NCBI RefSeq assembly: GCF_036898465.1
Contig: NZ_JARUMJ010000001.1
Span: 8,804,001 to 8,868,000 of the forward strand
From: Streptomyces sp. B21-105
Lineage (GTDB): Bacteria > Actinomycetota > Actinomycetes > Streptomycetales > Streptomycetaceae
Direction: 5' to 3'
DNA: 64,000 nt
In this document: positions 15,263-24,352 of the stretch, in pieces
How positions within the stretch are numbered: the first letter of the stretch is position 1
Layout: every line of letters starts with the position of its first letter
The notes under the pieces: generated by a model
The model's input: the letters and a program-made list of their open reading frames with translations, nothing else
The model's database searches: none
What the model was told of the DNA's origin: nothing
Program-made: the position numbers and the translations under genes

Positions 15263-16621
15263 ATGCGTAGAAACGGCCTGCGAGCCGCTGTGGCCACCGC
15301 CTGCCTGGCGGTGGCCGCCCTGTTGTTGCCTGCGCACACCGCTGAGGCGGCCCCCGGCGACAACCCGGGAGCCCTTACCGCGATCACCTCCTCCTCGGAG
15401 CTGGCGAAGCTCCGACTGGTCGAGCACCGCGTTCCGACCGCCTCGCTCGACAACCTGGCGAACGAGATGGGCACGTCCCGCGGGGTCGACCAGGTCCTCG
15501 CCAGCGCCAACCACACGATGCGCAACGCGGCGAGCTGCTCCGGCACGGAGACCTCCGCCCTGCCGGTGAAGCCGACCGCTGAGTCCGCGTACTGCTGGGA
15601 CACCGGTGACGCGGTGACACAGGACTGGCTGCCGCAGTCCGTTACCTCGTCAGGAGACGCGGACAACGACGGCGTGTGGGGCAACAACAAGGTGATTCTG
15701 TCCGGTTGGGGGCAGAACGGCACCACCACCACCGACCACATGGGCCGTATCGCCTTCATCGACGCCAACAACCCCAGTGCGTTCAAGTATCGCTGGGTAC
15801 TGCCGGTCGTCCCGCTCAACGGCGGCACCGACTACCGCGCCCTCAAGACCCACATGGGCGGCATGGTCTGGTACCAGGACAAGCTGATCGTCACGTCCTG
15901 GGAGAAGGACGCCGATGCCAACGTGATGTACATCTTCGACATGAAGCGCATCCTCCAGGCGACCGTCAACAGCCCGACGGTCGGCAAGGTGAGCGGTGGA
16001 TGGTCGGCAGGCGGGTACCAGTACGTGATGCCGGCCATCGGCTCCTACAGCCTCGCCGGCGGGGCCTGCAGTTCTGCCAACGACGACGCGCGGCCGTGCT
16101 TCGGGTCCGTCTCCCTGGACCGCAGCAGCGTGCCGGACAGTCTGGTCGCCACCGAGTGGTTCTCTTCCGGCGGCACGCAGCCGGCCCGCATCTGGCGATA
16201 CGACTTCGGCTCGGACCCCGGCTACCTCGCCACGGACGGCAACGGCCGGGTGAACGCCTCGCAGGCGTACGAAACGAAGGCCGTCGGACTGCAGGGCGTG
16301 CTGTCCCACAGCGCCACCAGCGGCGGCACACCCGATTTCTACGTCGCCGACGCTCGCGGCGGTGTGGGTCAGCACGGCATCCTGTGGCGGCAGAACACCA
16401 GCGGAGCCAAGGCGGCCGCCAACTGCGGGCAGGACATCACATATGCCTGCTGGGGCCAGCACACCGAGAGCATGTCCTACTGGTGGAGTACGGGCCGGGT
16501 GTGGACGCTCACCGAATGGGCGGCAGACAGCGCGGGACACTGGTCCGGCACCGAAACGGCGATTCCGCAGCGCGTGCTGTTCTCCGTGCCACTGTCTTCG
16601 ATAGACGCGTCCCTCAGCTGA
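15263..16621 (+). CDS. Secreted protein of unknown function
   Basis: A 452-aa protein with a Sec signal peptide (RRNGLRAAV, then TACLAVAALLLPAHTAEAA, cleavage likely near residue 30). The mature part has many Trp, Gly and Asp residues and six or more cysteines (for example NAASCSGTE, AYCWDTGD, GGACSSAND, ARPCFGS, YACWGQHTES), suggesting a disulphide-stabilised beta-propeller or similar all-beta fold. It was not assigned to a family. AAGGA precedes the ATG. It stands alone between a hairpin terminator and a DksA-like gene, and is probably an extracellular binding or enzyme protein. Confidence 0.75.
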   Translation: MRRNGLRAAVATACLAVAALLLPAHTAEAAPGDNPGALTAITSSSELAKLRLVEHRVPTASLDNLANEMGTSRGVDQVLASANHTMRNAASCSGTETSALPVKPTAESAYCWDTGDAVTQDWLPQSVTSSGDADNDGVWGNNKVILSGWGQNGTTTTDHMGRIAFIDANNPSAFKYRWVLPVVPLNGGTDYRALKTHMGGMVWYQDKLIVTSWEKDADANVMYIFDMKRILQATVNSPTVGKVSGGWSAGGYQYVMPAIGSYSLAGGACSSANDDARPCFGSVSLDRSSVPDSLVATEWFSSGGTQPARIWRYDFGSDPGYLATDGNGRVNASQAYETKAVGLQGVLSHSATSGGTPDFYVADARGGVGQHGILWRQNTSGAKAAANCGQDITYACWGQHTESMSYWWSTGRVWTLTEWAADSAGHWSGTETAIPQRVLFSVPLSSIDASLS

Positions 16622-16775
16622 CAGCGGGTGCCCCAGGACACCGGTCTCCAGGGCGCAGCGGTTTCCAGGATGCCCTCCTGCCCTCCTGCCCTGCCCTCCT
16701 GCACTCCTGCACGACGGCATGCGGTCGGCAGCCGCGGCCGGGGAATCGTGGACCGCGTATCCGCGTTGTCACAGC

Positions 16776-17189
16776 ATGGGAGAAGCATCCCGCTGCAGCG
16801 ACGACGGGCCCGATCCGTCCATCCTCTCGAGGGCCCGCACGCGCCTCGCGGCCGACCGAGCGGGCACGCTCGCCCGGGCGGCCGCGCTGAGCCGGGACTT
16901 CGACGGGATCGTCGCGGCGAACGCCCTGATCGCGGTCGACGACGAGCACGACCCCGAAGGAGGCACCACCGCCTTCGAGCGGGCCCACGTGGCCTCCCTG
17001 ATGGCGCAGGCGCACGAGCACCTGGAAGAACTGGACCGGGCGCTGGAACGTCTCGACCAGGGACAGTACGGACGGTGTGAAGGCTGCGGCAGGACGATCC
17101 CGCCCGAACGCCTGGAGATCCGTCCGGCGGCCACCACCTGCGTCACCTGCGCCCGGGGCGGCTCGCGCCGACAGCCGCCCCGGGCCTGA
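16776..17189 (+). CDS. DksA/TraR family C4 zinc-finger protein
   Basis: A 137-aa protein with an acidic/helical N-terminal part (HEHLEELDRALERLDQGQYG) and a C-terminal four-cysteine finger CEGCGRTIPPERLEIRPAAT, then CVTCA. That is the DksA/TraR signature, proteins that enter the RNA polymerase secondary channel or act as general regulators. The ATG at 16776 is a choice; an in-frame ATG at 16719 is an alternative, and neither has a good ribosome binding site. A pyrimidine-rich CTCCTGCC-type repeat lies upstream at about 16675-16712. Confidence 0.8.
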   Translation: MGEASRCSDDGPDPSILSRARTRLAADRAGTLARAAALSRDFDGIVAANALIAVDDEHDPEGGTTAFERAHVASLMAQAHEHLEELDRALERLDQGQYGRCEGCGRTIPPERLEIRPAATTCVTCARGGSRRQPPRA

Positions 17190-17210
17190 CACGCGGCCGA
17201 GCGACCCACG

Positions 17211-17622
17211 TCACGACCCCGCGCGGGGCGTGTGGTCCGGGTCCGCCCCCAGGGCGTCCGTCCACGTGGCGCGCACGTTCTTCCACTCCCGTTCGCAGCC
17301 GCGTGCACGGTGTGCGGGGAGCGACCGCGGGCCGACGAGGTCCGCGTGCCGTGCCGGGCCGGCCCCGTAGAGGTAGCAGAGGTGATTGACGGCGCGCTGC
17401 TCGTCCGTGGAGTGTTCGTCCTCCTGGCCGTCGTCGACGTTCTCGTAGGTGATCGCGGACACGGCCGGCGACGCCCGGCGCGCCGGCCGTGTCCGACCGG
17501 CAGCCCGTGGTGAGGGCGGTGAGGACGAGGCAGAGGGCGATCGCCGCGGACGGCAGGGCGGCACGGGCCGGCTTCCTGCCGCGGATGTCTCCCCGGTCCT
17601 TGGTGCGGGCACGCATCGCCAC
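17211..17622 (-). pseudogene. Lipoprotein with a frameshift inside a hairpin
   Basis: The frame starts with a Lys/Arg-rich N-terminus and a lipoprotein signal, SAAIALCLVLTALTTGCRSD, with lipobox LTTG-C. After about 15 more codons the frame must shift by one base to continue VSAITYENVDDGQEDEHSTD and RAVNHLCYLYGAGPARHADL to a stop at 17211. The shift falls within a perfect 14-bp inverted repeat (17456-17469 with 17482-17495), a place prone to slippage and to sequencing compression. The start is GTG 17622 (or ATG 17616) after GGGGAGG. The family is unknown. Confidence 0.5.
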
Positions 17623-17753
17623 CGGTCCCCCTCCCCGGATACCACCCCACCGGCATTCCTACCAGCGACGGCGCTCGGACGGTCGTCCGGCGAAGGCGCG
17701 GAGTGTGTGCGCACGCAAACGGGAGATGTGTCCTCCGGATGCCGTCCGCGCCG

Positions 17754-18635
17754 CTAGTCGGGGGCGGTGGTGGCGGCCCGGTCGGAGCGGCCGCCGGCGC
17801 CCAGCAGGCCCGTCGGGTGCAAGGGCTCCTCGGCCTCGAGCCGGGGCAGGGTCCGTCGTGTCGCACGCAGGACGAGCGGAGGGATCGCCGCCCGGCCCAC
17901 TTGGGCCAGACGCAGCCACGAGGGGATGTAGACAGCGGTGCTCCGCTGTTCCACGGCATGGACGAGGCGGGCCGCGACGGCCTCCGCCGGGTGCACGCGC
18001 CGGGCGGGGAACGGCATGTGGCTCCGCAACTCCCGCAGGGCGGCGTACCGGTCGCCGTCGCGGATCATGTCGGTGTCGATCCAGCTGAGGTAGGCGAGGC
18101 CCACGGCCACGTCACGGTGCGCGACCTCGGCCCTCAGGGCGTGGGCGAAGGCCTCCACCCCGGACTTCGACGCACAGTACGCGCTCATCAGCGGGGCGGC
18201 GCCGAGGGACGCCAGCGAGGCGATCTGCAGGTGATAGCCCGCGGTCCGCATCAGGTCGGGCAGGAAGGCCCGCGCCGTCTGAGCGCTGCCGACGAGGTTG
18301 ACCTCGACCACGCGGCGCCACGTCGCGGCGTCGGAGCGGGCGAAGGGGGCGGCTTCGGCGACGCCCGCGTTCGCCACGACGGCCGACGGCGGTCCCAGGC
18401 GCCCGCGGACGACCTCGGCGGCGTCGGCGAGGGCCCCGGCGTCGGTGACGTCGACCCGCAGGGCGAGCGTGGTCGCCGGCAGCGCGGCCGCCGTCGCCCG
18501 CAGCGCCGTCCCGTCGTGGTCGAGCAGGGCCAGCCGCGCCCCCCGCCCGGCGAGCGCGGCCGCGAGAGCCGCTCCCACGCCGCGTGCCGCTCCGGTGATC
18601 ACGACGGTGCGGTCCTTGAGAGGGCTGTCGTCCAC
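17754..18635 (-). CDS. Short-chain dehydrogenase/reductase (SDR)
   Basis: A 293-aa classical-type SDR. The cofactor motif TGAARGVGAALA is near residue 15, NAG (VVANAGVAEAA) near 90, a Ser in IASLASLG, and the catalytic YCASKSG near 155. A C-terminal extension of about 50 residues (RLAQVGRAAIPPLVLRATRR) is Arg-rich and may bind membranes, as in similar Streptomyces SDRs. GTG 18635 is chosen because AGAAGGGAA precedes it. Substrate unknown. It follows, on the same strand, a conserved hypothetical gene and an FAD oxidoreductase gene. Confidence 0.88.
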   Translation of the reverse strand: MDDSPLKDRTVVITGAARGVGAALAAALAGRGARLALLDHDGTALRATAAALPATTLALRVDVTDAGALADAAEVVRGRLGPPSAVVANAGVAEAAPFARSDAATWRRVVEVNLVGSAQTARAFLPDLMRTAGYHLQIASLASLGAAPLMSAYCASKSGVEAFAHALRAEVAHRDVAVGLAYLSWIDTDMIRDGDRYAALRELRSHMPFPARRVHPAEAVAARLVHAVEQRSTAVYIPSWLRLAQVGRAAIPPLVLRATRRTLPRLEAEEPLHPTGLLGAGGRSDRAATTAPD

Positions 18636-18678
18636 GGCGGTTCCCTTCTGGTGCTGCGGCACGCCGGCAGGGGCGGGC

Positions 18679-19194
18679 TCAGCCCGGACGGTCGCTGCCG
18701 TCGGCTGGACGGGCGGTGTGGGCCGGGTGGCCGGTGGTGCGTCGGGTCTCCTTCAGCTCGGCCTCGAACAGGTGGTCGCGGCCCTGGGCCAGCTGGTCCA
18801 CGGCCTCACGCGCGAGGTGCGTGAACGGCCGGTGGTAGGTCGCGTCGTACGCCTCGACGATCTGGAAGGTCCAGTGCCCGGGGATCACGTTGCGGCCCAG
18901 GATCTCCGTGCGCACCTTGTCGGCCCACTCGGGGTGGCCGGCCTTGCGCAGCAGGTCGACGGCCTGGTCCAGCTGGAAGTCCGCGGTGCCGGTCAGCTGG
19001 TGGAAGCTGTAGAGGTGGCCCCGTGCGCGTTCGGTGGTCTCCAGGGCCTTGGACAGCGCCCCGAGCGCTTCCACGGTCTCGTCGCTGACGCCTTCCGGGC
19101 GCCGGTGGGCGCGGTCGGGGCCGTCCTGCGCAAGGGCGCGGTCGGGGCCGTCCTGCGCAAGGGCGCGGTCGGGGCCGTCCTTCGGGATGTCCAT
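18679..19194 (-). CDS. Conserved hypothetical protein with 9-residue N-terminal repeats
   Basis: A 171-aa acidic/helical protein without signal peptide or membrane segments. The N-terminus repeats DGPDRALAQ twice and then DGPDRAHRR, encoded by a 27-bp tandem repeat. The rest (SKALETTERARGHLYSFHQL, then TADFQLDQAVDLLRKAGHPE, then GHWTFQIVEAYDATYHRPF) looks like a conserved Streptomyces protein of unknown function that I cannot name. AAGGAA lies about 11 bases before the ATG. Its neighbours are the SDR gene (44 bp downstream) and the FAD oxidoreductase gene (upstream), suggesting one operon. Confidence 0.7.
   Translation of the reverse strand: MDIPKDGPDRALAQDGPDRALAQDGPDRAHRRPEGVSDETVEALGALSKALETTERARGHLYSFHQLTGTADFQLDQAVDLLRKAGHPEWADKVRTEILGRNVIPGHWTFQIVEAYDATYHRPFTHLAREAVDQLAQGRDHLFEAELKETRRTTGHPAHTARPADGSDRPG
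19109..19180. repeat. 27-bp in-frame tandem repeat, 2.7 copies
   Basis: Identical units at 19109-19135 and 19136-19162, then 18 bases of a third unit (19163-19180). It encodes the repeated DGPDRALAQ at the N-terminus of the hypothetical protein and may vary in copy number between strains. Confidence 0.85.
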
Positions 19195-19246
19195 GGTGCT
19201 GTCCGTTCCTTGTGCAAAGGATCTCGGGGCGGTGGGGCGGGCGTCG

Positions 19247-20878
19247 TCACGGTGTGTGCGGTGGCTTCCGTCCGGTGCGGTCCCGGCGGGTGAGGACGCG
19301 CTGTGCGCGGGTGAGTCCCGAGAGCCGCTGCCGGTGCAGTGCGGCGCGGGCGGCGTTGGATCCCGGGGCGCCGTGGACGCCTCCGCCCGGGTGCGCGGAG
19401 GCCGAGGCGAGATAGAGCCCCTTGACAGGCGTCTCCGGGCGGCCGGTTCCGGGCACGGGACGGAAGACGAGCTGCTGGTGCATGGCCGCGGTGCCGCCGT
19501 TGATCGCCCCCCCGTACAGGTTGCTGTCCAGCGCCTGGAGCGTGGGCGGGGCCAGGATGCGGCGGGCCCGGATGAGGGAGCGGAACCCGGGAGCGAACCG
19601 TTCGACCTGGCGTTCGATCCGGTCGGCCATGATCTCCTGCTCCCGGGGACTCCAGGCACCCGTCAGCCCCTCGTCGCCCGCGTCCGACGTGACGACCTGC
19701 GGAAGATGGGTGTACGCCCAGGCGGCCTCGGTCCCCCGGGGCGAGCGTGAGGCGTCCGCCGTGGTCATCTGGCCGAACAGGGCGAACGGCCGGTCGGGCA
19801 CCTGGCCCATGGCGATCTGGGCCGCGAAACGGGTGAGTTCGTCCACGCCGTCCGCCAGATGGACCGTGCCGGCCTGCGCGGCCGGCGCGGCCCGCCAGGG
19901 CACGGGACCGTCGCACGCCCAGTCCACCTTGAAGGTCGCGAAATCCCAGGCGAAGCGCCTGAGGTCGTCGAGCACCTGGGACGGCAGGTGCTCGGCCTCG
20001 ACGAGCTCGCCGTACAGCGCCGACGCCGACACGTCCGCGAGGACGGCGCGCCGCGCATCCACCGTCTCTCCCTCGGCCGTGCGCACGCCGACGGCCCGCC
20101 CCTCCCGCACGATCACGCGGCGCACGCGCTGCCCGCAGCGCAGGACGCCGCCACGCGACCGCAGCCGGCGCACGAGGGCGTCGGTCAGCGCCCCCGCGCC
20201 GCCGACCGGCACCGGAAAGCCGTGGCTCTGCCCGAGCATGGACATCAGCCAGCCGAAGCCCCCGCTGCCCGCGGCCTCCGGAGCCAGGTCGGCGTGCAGC
20301 GCGTTCCCGGCCAGCAGCAGTCTGCCGCCCTCACCCCCGAACTCCTCACTCCCCAGACGGCGCACGGGCAGGATCAGCGTCCGGGCCATGCGCAGGCCGC
20401 CGGCCCCCCTGAGCCTCGCGGCGAGCCGGGCGGTGGCGCGCAGCGGCGGGAACGGGGTGAACAGGGCGTCCAGGATGTCCGGGGCGAGCCGGTTCCATGT
20501 GTCGTGCAGGCGCCGCCACGCGTCGCCGTCGCCGGGGTGGAAGGCGTCGAGGGAGTCGGCGGTGGCGTCGAGGTCCCGGGCGAGCACCGCGCAGCTGCCG
20601 TCTGTGAGGGGATGGGCCAGCACGCGGGGTGCGTGGCTCCAGCGCAGCCCGTGATCGCCGAGACGCAGCCGCCGCAGCACGGGCGACGCGGCGGCGAGCG
20701 GATAGAACGAGCTGCAGAGGTCGTTGACGAACTCCGGGTCGACCTCCCGGTCGTGGCGTACCGCGCCCCCGGGCCCCGGCTGCTCCTCCAGGACCTCCAC
20801 GCTCCAGCCCTCGTCGGCGAGCAGGTTGGCCGCCACCAGCCCGTTGGGTCCGGCGCCGATCACCACCGCATCAGGCAT
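19247..20878 (-). CDS. FAD-dependent oxidoreductase (phytoene desaturase/CrtI-like)
   Basis: A 543-aa protein beginning MPDAVVIGAGPNGLVAANLL, the Rossmann FAD motif, followed by GWSVEVLEEQPGPGGAVRH. The C-terminus has GLYLASASAHPGGGVHGAPG, the conserved second FAD contact of the carotenoid-desaturase/CrtI-like NAD(P)-FAD superfamily. No other carotenoid gene is present, so the substrate is unknown. Its ATG overlaps the stop of the SRPBCC gene by 8 bases (ATGCCTGA), so the two are translationally coupled. Confidence 0.85.
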   Translation of the reverse strand: MPDAVVIGAGPNGLVAANLLADEGWSVEVLEEQPGPGGAVRHDREVDPEFVNDLCSSFYPLAAASPVLRRLRLGDHGLRWSHAPRVLAHPLTDGSCAVLARDLDATADSLDAFHPGDGDAWRRLHDTWNRLAPDILDALFTPFPPLRATARLAARLRGAGGLRMARTLILPVRRLGSEEFGGEGGRLLLAGNALHADLAPEAAGSGGFGWLMSMLGQSHGFPVPVGGAGALTDALVRRLRSRGGVLRCGQRVRRVIVREGRAVGVRTAEGETVDARRAVLADVSASALYGELVEAEHLPSQVLDDLRRFAWDFATFKVDWACDGPVPWRAAPAAQAGTVHLADGVDELTRFAAQIAMGQVPDRPFALFGQMTTADASRSPRGTEAAWAYTHLPQVVTSDAGDEGLTGAWSPREQEIMADRIERQVERFAPGFRSLIRARRILAPPTLQALDSNLYGGAINGGTAAMHQQLVFRPVPGTGRPETPVKGLYLASASAHPGGGVHGAPGSNAARAALHRQRLSGLTRAQRVLTRRDRTGRKPPHTP

Positions 20879-21374
20879 GACCGCCGCCGACGCCGTGCGC
20901 TGCCTCCCCGCGCCCTCGCAAGCCCGACGGCCGTGCCGACCGGCTCTGGTCCTCGCAGACCCGGGCGAGCCGGGCCAGCATCGCGCGGTGCCGCAGCTGG
21001 ATCAGTCCTTCGAAACCCACGTTGTGGAGCCGCCCGCTCGCTCCCTGCAGCGGATGCTCGTCCACGATCACCAGGCAGTGCTCACCCCAGGGGCGCAGCC
21101 CGATGGCGATGCGTGCCGATCCCAGCACGCCCGCGTGCGCCTCCAGCTCCAGTTCGGAGGCCTCCTCGCAATGCCGGACGACTGTCTCGTTGGTGAGCCG
21201 CAGGGGGCCGAGGCGCACCTCGTAGCGGATCGCGGAGCCGACCTGCGGCCACTGTCCCCGCACCGGTTCGGAGGACGCCGTGCCCACCACCCACTCCGCG
21301 TAGCGACCGCCGTCCGCGAGGACGGCCCACACGGTCTGGGGACTCACCTTGATCAGACGATGCCGTACCGCCAC
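20871..21374 (-). CDS. SRPBCC (START-like) family protein
   Basis: A 167-aa small ligand-binding protein: VRHRLIKVSPQTVWAVLADG at the N-terminus, PQVGSAIRYEVRLGPLRLTN in the middle, and a long C-terminal helix (GLIQLRHRAMLARLARV) match the polyketide-cyclase/START fold. GTG 21374 follows a clear GGAGG. It is coupled to the downstream FAD oxidoreductase and may bind or deliver its hydrophobic substrate. Confidence 0.8.
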   Translation of the reverse strand: MAVRHRLIKVSPQTVWAVLADGGRYAEWVVGTASSEPVRGQWPQVGSAIRYEVRLGPLRLTNETVVRHCEEASELELEAHAGVLGSARIAIGLRPWGEHCLVIVDEHPLQGASGRLHNVGFEGLIQLRHRAMLARLARVCEDQSRSARPSGLRGRGEAAHGVGGGHA

Positions 21375-21622
21375 GCCACACCTCCGGAACACCAGGACAG
21401 GTCCCCCGCCGAGTGCCCATCCCGACGAACCCCAACCGGCGCCCGTCGACGGACGAGGTCCCCCGAAGCGGTTCCTTTGCTTCTGCGATGGCATAGGGGG
21501 CCCTTGCCGCGTGGTCCCGCGTCGGGCCGCAGGTGTGCGGTGCGGGACGGGGGAGTTCCGTGCGCTGCGGCAGGACGCACGTCCCGTTCCCCCGTGACAC
21601 GGAGAGCGAAGGGGAGCGACGG

Positions 21623-22834
21623 ATGCCGAGTGGGCTGATAGCGCCGGCACTCGGCGGCTTCGGCATCGGGCCGACCGGGTTCCTGATCGCCGGGCTGCTT
21701 CCACCGGTGGCGTCCGGTTTCGGAGTGTCCGAAGCGACGGCTGGCCGGCTGATCTCCGGGTACGCGTTGAGCGTGGCGATCGGCGCGATCGTGCTGACCG
21801 CGGCCACGGCTCGGTTGCCCCGCAAAGCGGTCCTGGTCGGCCTGGTGGCCCTGTTCGTCATCGGCAACCTGCTGTCGGCCGTCGCGCCGAACTGTCCGGT
21901 GATGATGCTCGGACGGATCGTCGCGGCGTTGTGCCATGGCTCGTTCTTCGGCATCGGCTCGCTGGTCGCCCGCAGCCTGGTCGCGCCGGAGCGGAAGTCC
22001 CGCGCGGTGGCGGTCATGTTCGCGGGGCTGACGCTCGCGAACGTGCTGGGCGTGCCGTTCGGTGCGCTGGTCGGCGAACGCTGGGGCTGGCGGGCGGCGT
22101 TCTGGGCGGTCACCGCCATCGGCGTGCTGGCGCTGGCGGGCATCGTCGCCCTCGTCCCCGGCTGGGCGGGCAACGCACCGCCGTCGCACGCGAGGAACGA
22201 CCCGGACCCGGACCCGGCGCCGCCCAGCGGCCTGCGAGCCGAACTCCGAGCGTTCCGGTCCTGGCAGGTCTGGCTGACACTGACGGCCACCGCGCTCGGC
22301 TGCGGCGGGATGTTCGGCGCGTTCACCTACCTCGCCTACACCGTCACCGAGGTCGGCGGTTTCTCCTCGACGGACGTCGCCCGGCTGCTGATGGTGTACG
22401 GCGCCGGCCTCGTCGTCGGGAACCTGGTCGGAGGCCGAGCGGCCGACCGGGACCGCGACCGCGCCCTGGTCCTCGCCCTTCTCGGACTCGCCGTCACCCT
22501 GACCGCGTTCGGCCTGCTGGCCGGCAACGCCGTCGCGACGGTGATCCTGCTGTTCCTGATGGGGGCCTTCGGTTTCGCGAGCGTGCCCGGCCTGATCACG
22601 AGGGTCACCGACCACGCCCACGGGGCCGCGCTGGCCGCAGGCGCCAACGTGTCGGCGTCCAACATCGGCAACGCCCTGGGCGCCTGGCTCGGGGGCATGG
22701 CCATCAGCGCGGGCCTCGGCTACACCGCGCCGCTCTACGTCGGCGCGGGCGTCGTCGCCCTGTCGGTGGTCGTCATGGCCGTCGCCGCGAAGCGGGACGA
22801 GGCGCCCGTGCGGCAGACCGAACACATCACGTGA
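21623..22834 (+). CDS. MFS transporter (AraJ/DHA1-type)
   Basis: A 403-aa protein with about twelve hydrophobic segments. The first segments IGPTGFLIAGLLPPVASGFG and the loop ATARLPRKAVLVG match the drug/arabinose-efflux AraJ group; GERWGWRAAFWAV matches the family's motif after helix 5. It has AAGGGGAG before the ATG. A 25-residue Asp/Pro-rich cytoplasmic loop (NDPDPDPAPPSG) joins the two halves. It is divergent from the SRPBCC gene; substrate unknown. Confidence 0.88.
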   Translation: MPSGLIAPALGGFGIGPTGFLIAGLLPPVASGFGVSEATAGRLISGYALSVAIGAIVLTAATARLPRKAVLVGLVALFVIGNLLSAVAPNCPVMMLGRIVAALCHGSFFGIGSLVARSLVAPERKSRAVAVMFAGLTLANVLGVPFGALVGERWGWRAAFWAVTAIGVLALAGIVALVPGWAGNAPPSHARNDPDPDPAPPSGLRAELRAFRSWQVWLTLTATALGCGGMFGAFTYLAYTVTEVGGFSSTDVARLLMVYGAGLVVGNLVGGRAADRDRDRALVLALLGLAVTLTAFGLLAGNAVATVILLFLMGAFGFASVPGLITRVTDHAHGAALAAGANVSASNIGNALGAWLGGMAISAGLGYTAPLYVGAGVVALSVVVMAVAAKRDEAPVRQTEHIT

Positions 22835-22876
22835 GCGCAGGGCCGGTGCCGGCGCGGGCCGGCCGTCGAGTGCCGG

Positions 22877-23620
22877 TCAGAGCAGGCCCAGGTCGCCGAG
22901 TTCCTTGTGCAGGGCGGCGCGTGGGCTCGCGGCGCTGTGGCGGGCGTCCGCCGTGTCGTCGGTTTTCGTGCGGCGGCCCCGGGTGCGGTCACGACCACGA
23001 GGGCGGTCGCGGTCGCGGAACAGCCATGCGCCCGCCAGGCCGCCGACCAGCCCGCCCAGGTGCGCGAGCCAGCTCACGCCGGGCGTGCCGGGGACCGCGA
23101 CGGTGAGCATGTAGGCGAAGGAGGCCGCCATCACGACGCCGACGAGAGTGTCGAGCAGGTGCCGGTCGAAGAGGCCGCGGACGACGACGTAGCCGAAGTA
23201 GCCGAAGATCAGGCCGCTGGCGCCGACCGTCTCGACGTGTCCGTCCTCGAAGAACCAGACCGTGAGCCCGCTGGTCACCGCCACCAGCAGACTCAGCCCG
23301 AGGAAACGCACCACACCCCGGTAGGCGGCGAGGAAGCCGAACACGAACAGCGGGCCGGAGTTGCTCTCGATGTGGGCCCAACTCCAGTGCAGGAACGGCG
23401 CGGTGAGAACGTGCGGGAGGCTGCCCGTCTCACCGGACACCAGGCCGTACTCGCGCGCCGTGGCGTAGTCGTCCGCGAAGTTGACGATCTGCGCCAGCCC
23501 GACCAACGCCAGGAACCCGAACATCACGAAGAACGCCTTCCGCGCCTCCGCGACCGTCTGCTCCGGACTGCCCGGCGACGTGCCGGACCGATGCGCCACG
23601 CCGGACATCTCGTCGCCCAT
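22877..23620 (-). CDS. Rhomboid-like intramembrane serine protease
   Basis: A 247-aa protein with six hydrophobic segments. The rhomboid features are HWSWAHIESNSGPLFVFGF (helix-2 His/Asn region), the nucleophile Ser in VGASGLIFGYFGY (GxSG), and the catalytic His in LAHLGGLVGGLAGAWL. The C-terminal tail is Arg/Asp-rich and cytoplasmic. ATG 23620 follows GGGAGGGG. The gene converges on the MFS gene. It cleaves membrane-anchored substrates, unknown here. Confidence 0.85.
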   Translation of the reverse strand: MGDEMSGVAHRSGTSPGSPEQTVAEARKAFFVMFGFLALVGLAQIVNFADDYATAREYGLVSGETGSLPHVLTAPFLHWSWAHIESNSGPLFVFGFLAAYRGVVRFLGLSLLVAVTSGLTVWFFEDGHVETVGASGLIFGYFGYVVVRGLFDRHLLDTLVGVVMAASFAYMLTVAVPGTPGVSWLAHLGGLVGGLAGAWLFRDRDRPRGRDRTRGRRTKTDDTADARHSAASPRAALHKELGDLGLL

Positions 23621-23740
23621 GGGCGCCCCCTCCCGTGCTGACCTAGATGATGCCAGTCGCCCGCCCCGCACGCCACGCCGGGTCGGTGGACGGCTCGTGC
23701 GAGCACCGTGCGAGGACAGGGCCCCGTGACGCCGGTCCGT

Positions 23741-24352
23741 TCAGCGGAGCCGGTCGTAGACCACGGCCGTCTCGCCCAGTTCGCCGGTCTCGTGGTGGGT
23801 GAGCCGCCACTGCGAGCCCGGCAGACCGTCCTCGAACAGCCGCCGGCCGCCGCCGACGATCTCGGGGCAGATCAGCAGGTACAGCCGGTCGACCAGGTCC
23901 GCGGAGAGCAGCGCCTTGATCACGCTCGCGCTGCTGTTGACGAGGATGTCGCCCTCGCCGGTGGCCTTGAGGCCGGCGATGACGTCGGCGGCCGGGGCGT
24001 TCACCACGCGGGCGTGGGCCCACGGCGCTTCGGTCAACGTCGTCGACAGGACCACCTTCTCCGTGTCGACCAGCCACTTCGCGTATCCGCGGTCCCGCGG
24101 GTCGGCGTTCTCGTCCCCGGCGACCATCGGCCAGAACCCGAGGAATCCCTCGGCGTTGACTCGACCGAGTACGGCCGTCGTGGCGTCCTGCCGCATGCGC
24201 GTGAGATGGCCCCGCGCGACCTCGGTCGTTGCGTAGCGGACGATCGCGCCGAGATCGCCCGGCCCGCCGGGGCCGCTGTACCGCCCGTCGAGGGTGAGGG
24301 CGAGGTTCGCCGTCACCTTGCGTCCGGGGGACTTGGACTTGGACTCGGTCAT
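23741..24352 (-). CDS. Dihydrofolate reductase-family (RibD C-terminal-like) protein
   Basis: A 203-aa protein: KVTANLALTLDGRYSGPGG at the start and ILVNSSASVIKALLSADLVD then LLICPEIVGGGRRLF near the end are the hallmark of the RibD-C/DHFR-like reductases widespread in Streptomyces. NADPH-dependent reduction is expected; the substrate is unknown. Its ATG overlaps the stop of the ArsR-SRPBCC gene (ATGA), so it is the regulated partner of that repressor. AAAGGA precedes the start. Confidence 0.85.
   Translation of the reverse strand: MTESKSKSPGRKVTANLALTLDGRYSGPGGPGDLGAIVRYATTEVARGHLTRMRQDATTAVLGRVNAEGFLGFWPMVAGDENADPRDRGYAKWLVDTEKVVLSTTLTEAPWAHARVVNAPAADVIAGLKATGEGDILVNSSASVIKALLSADLVDRLYLLICPEIVGGGRRLFEDGLPGSQWRLTHHETGELGETAVVYDRLR

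Noticed and set aside
19247..20878. Carotenoid biosynthesis
   Set aside because: The FAD protein is CrtI-like in folds only; no phytoene synthase, GGPP synthase or cyclase gene is nearby.
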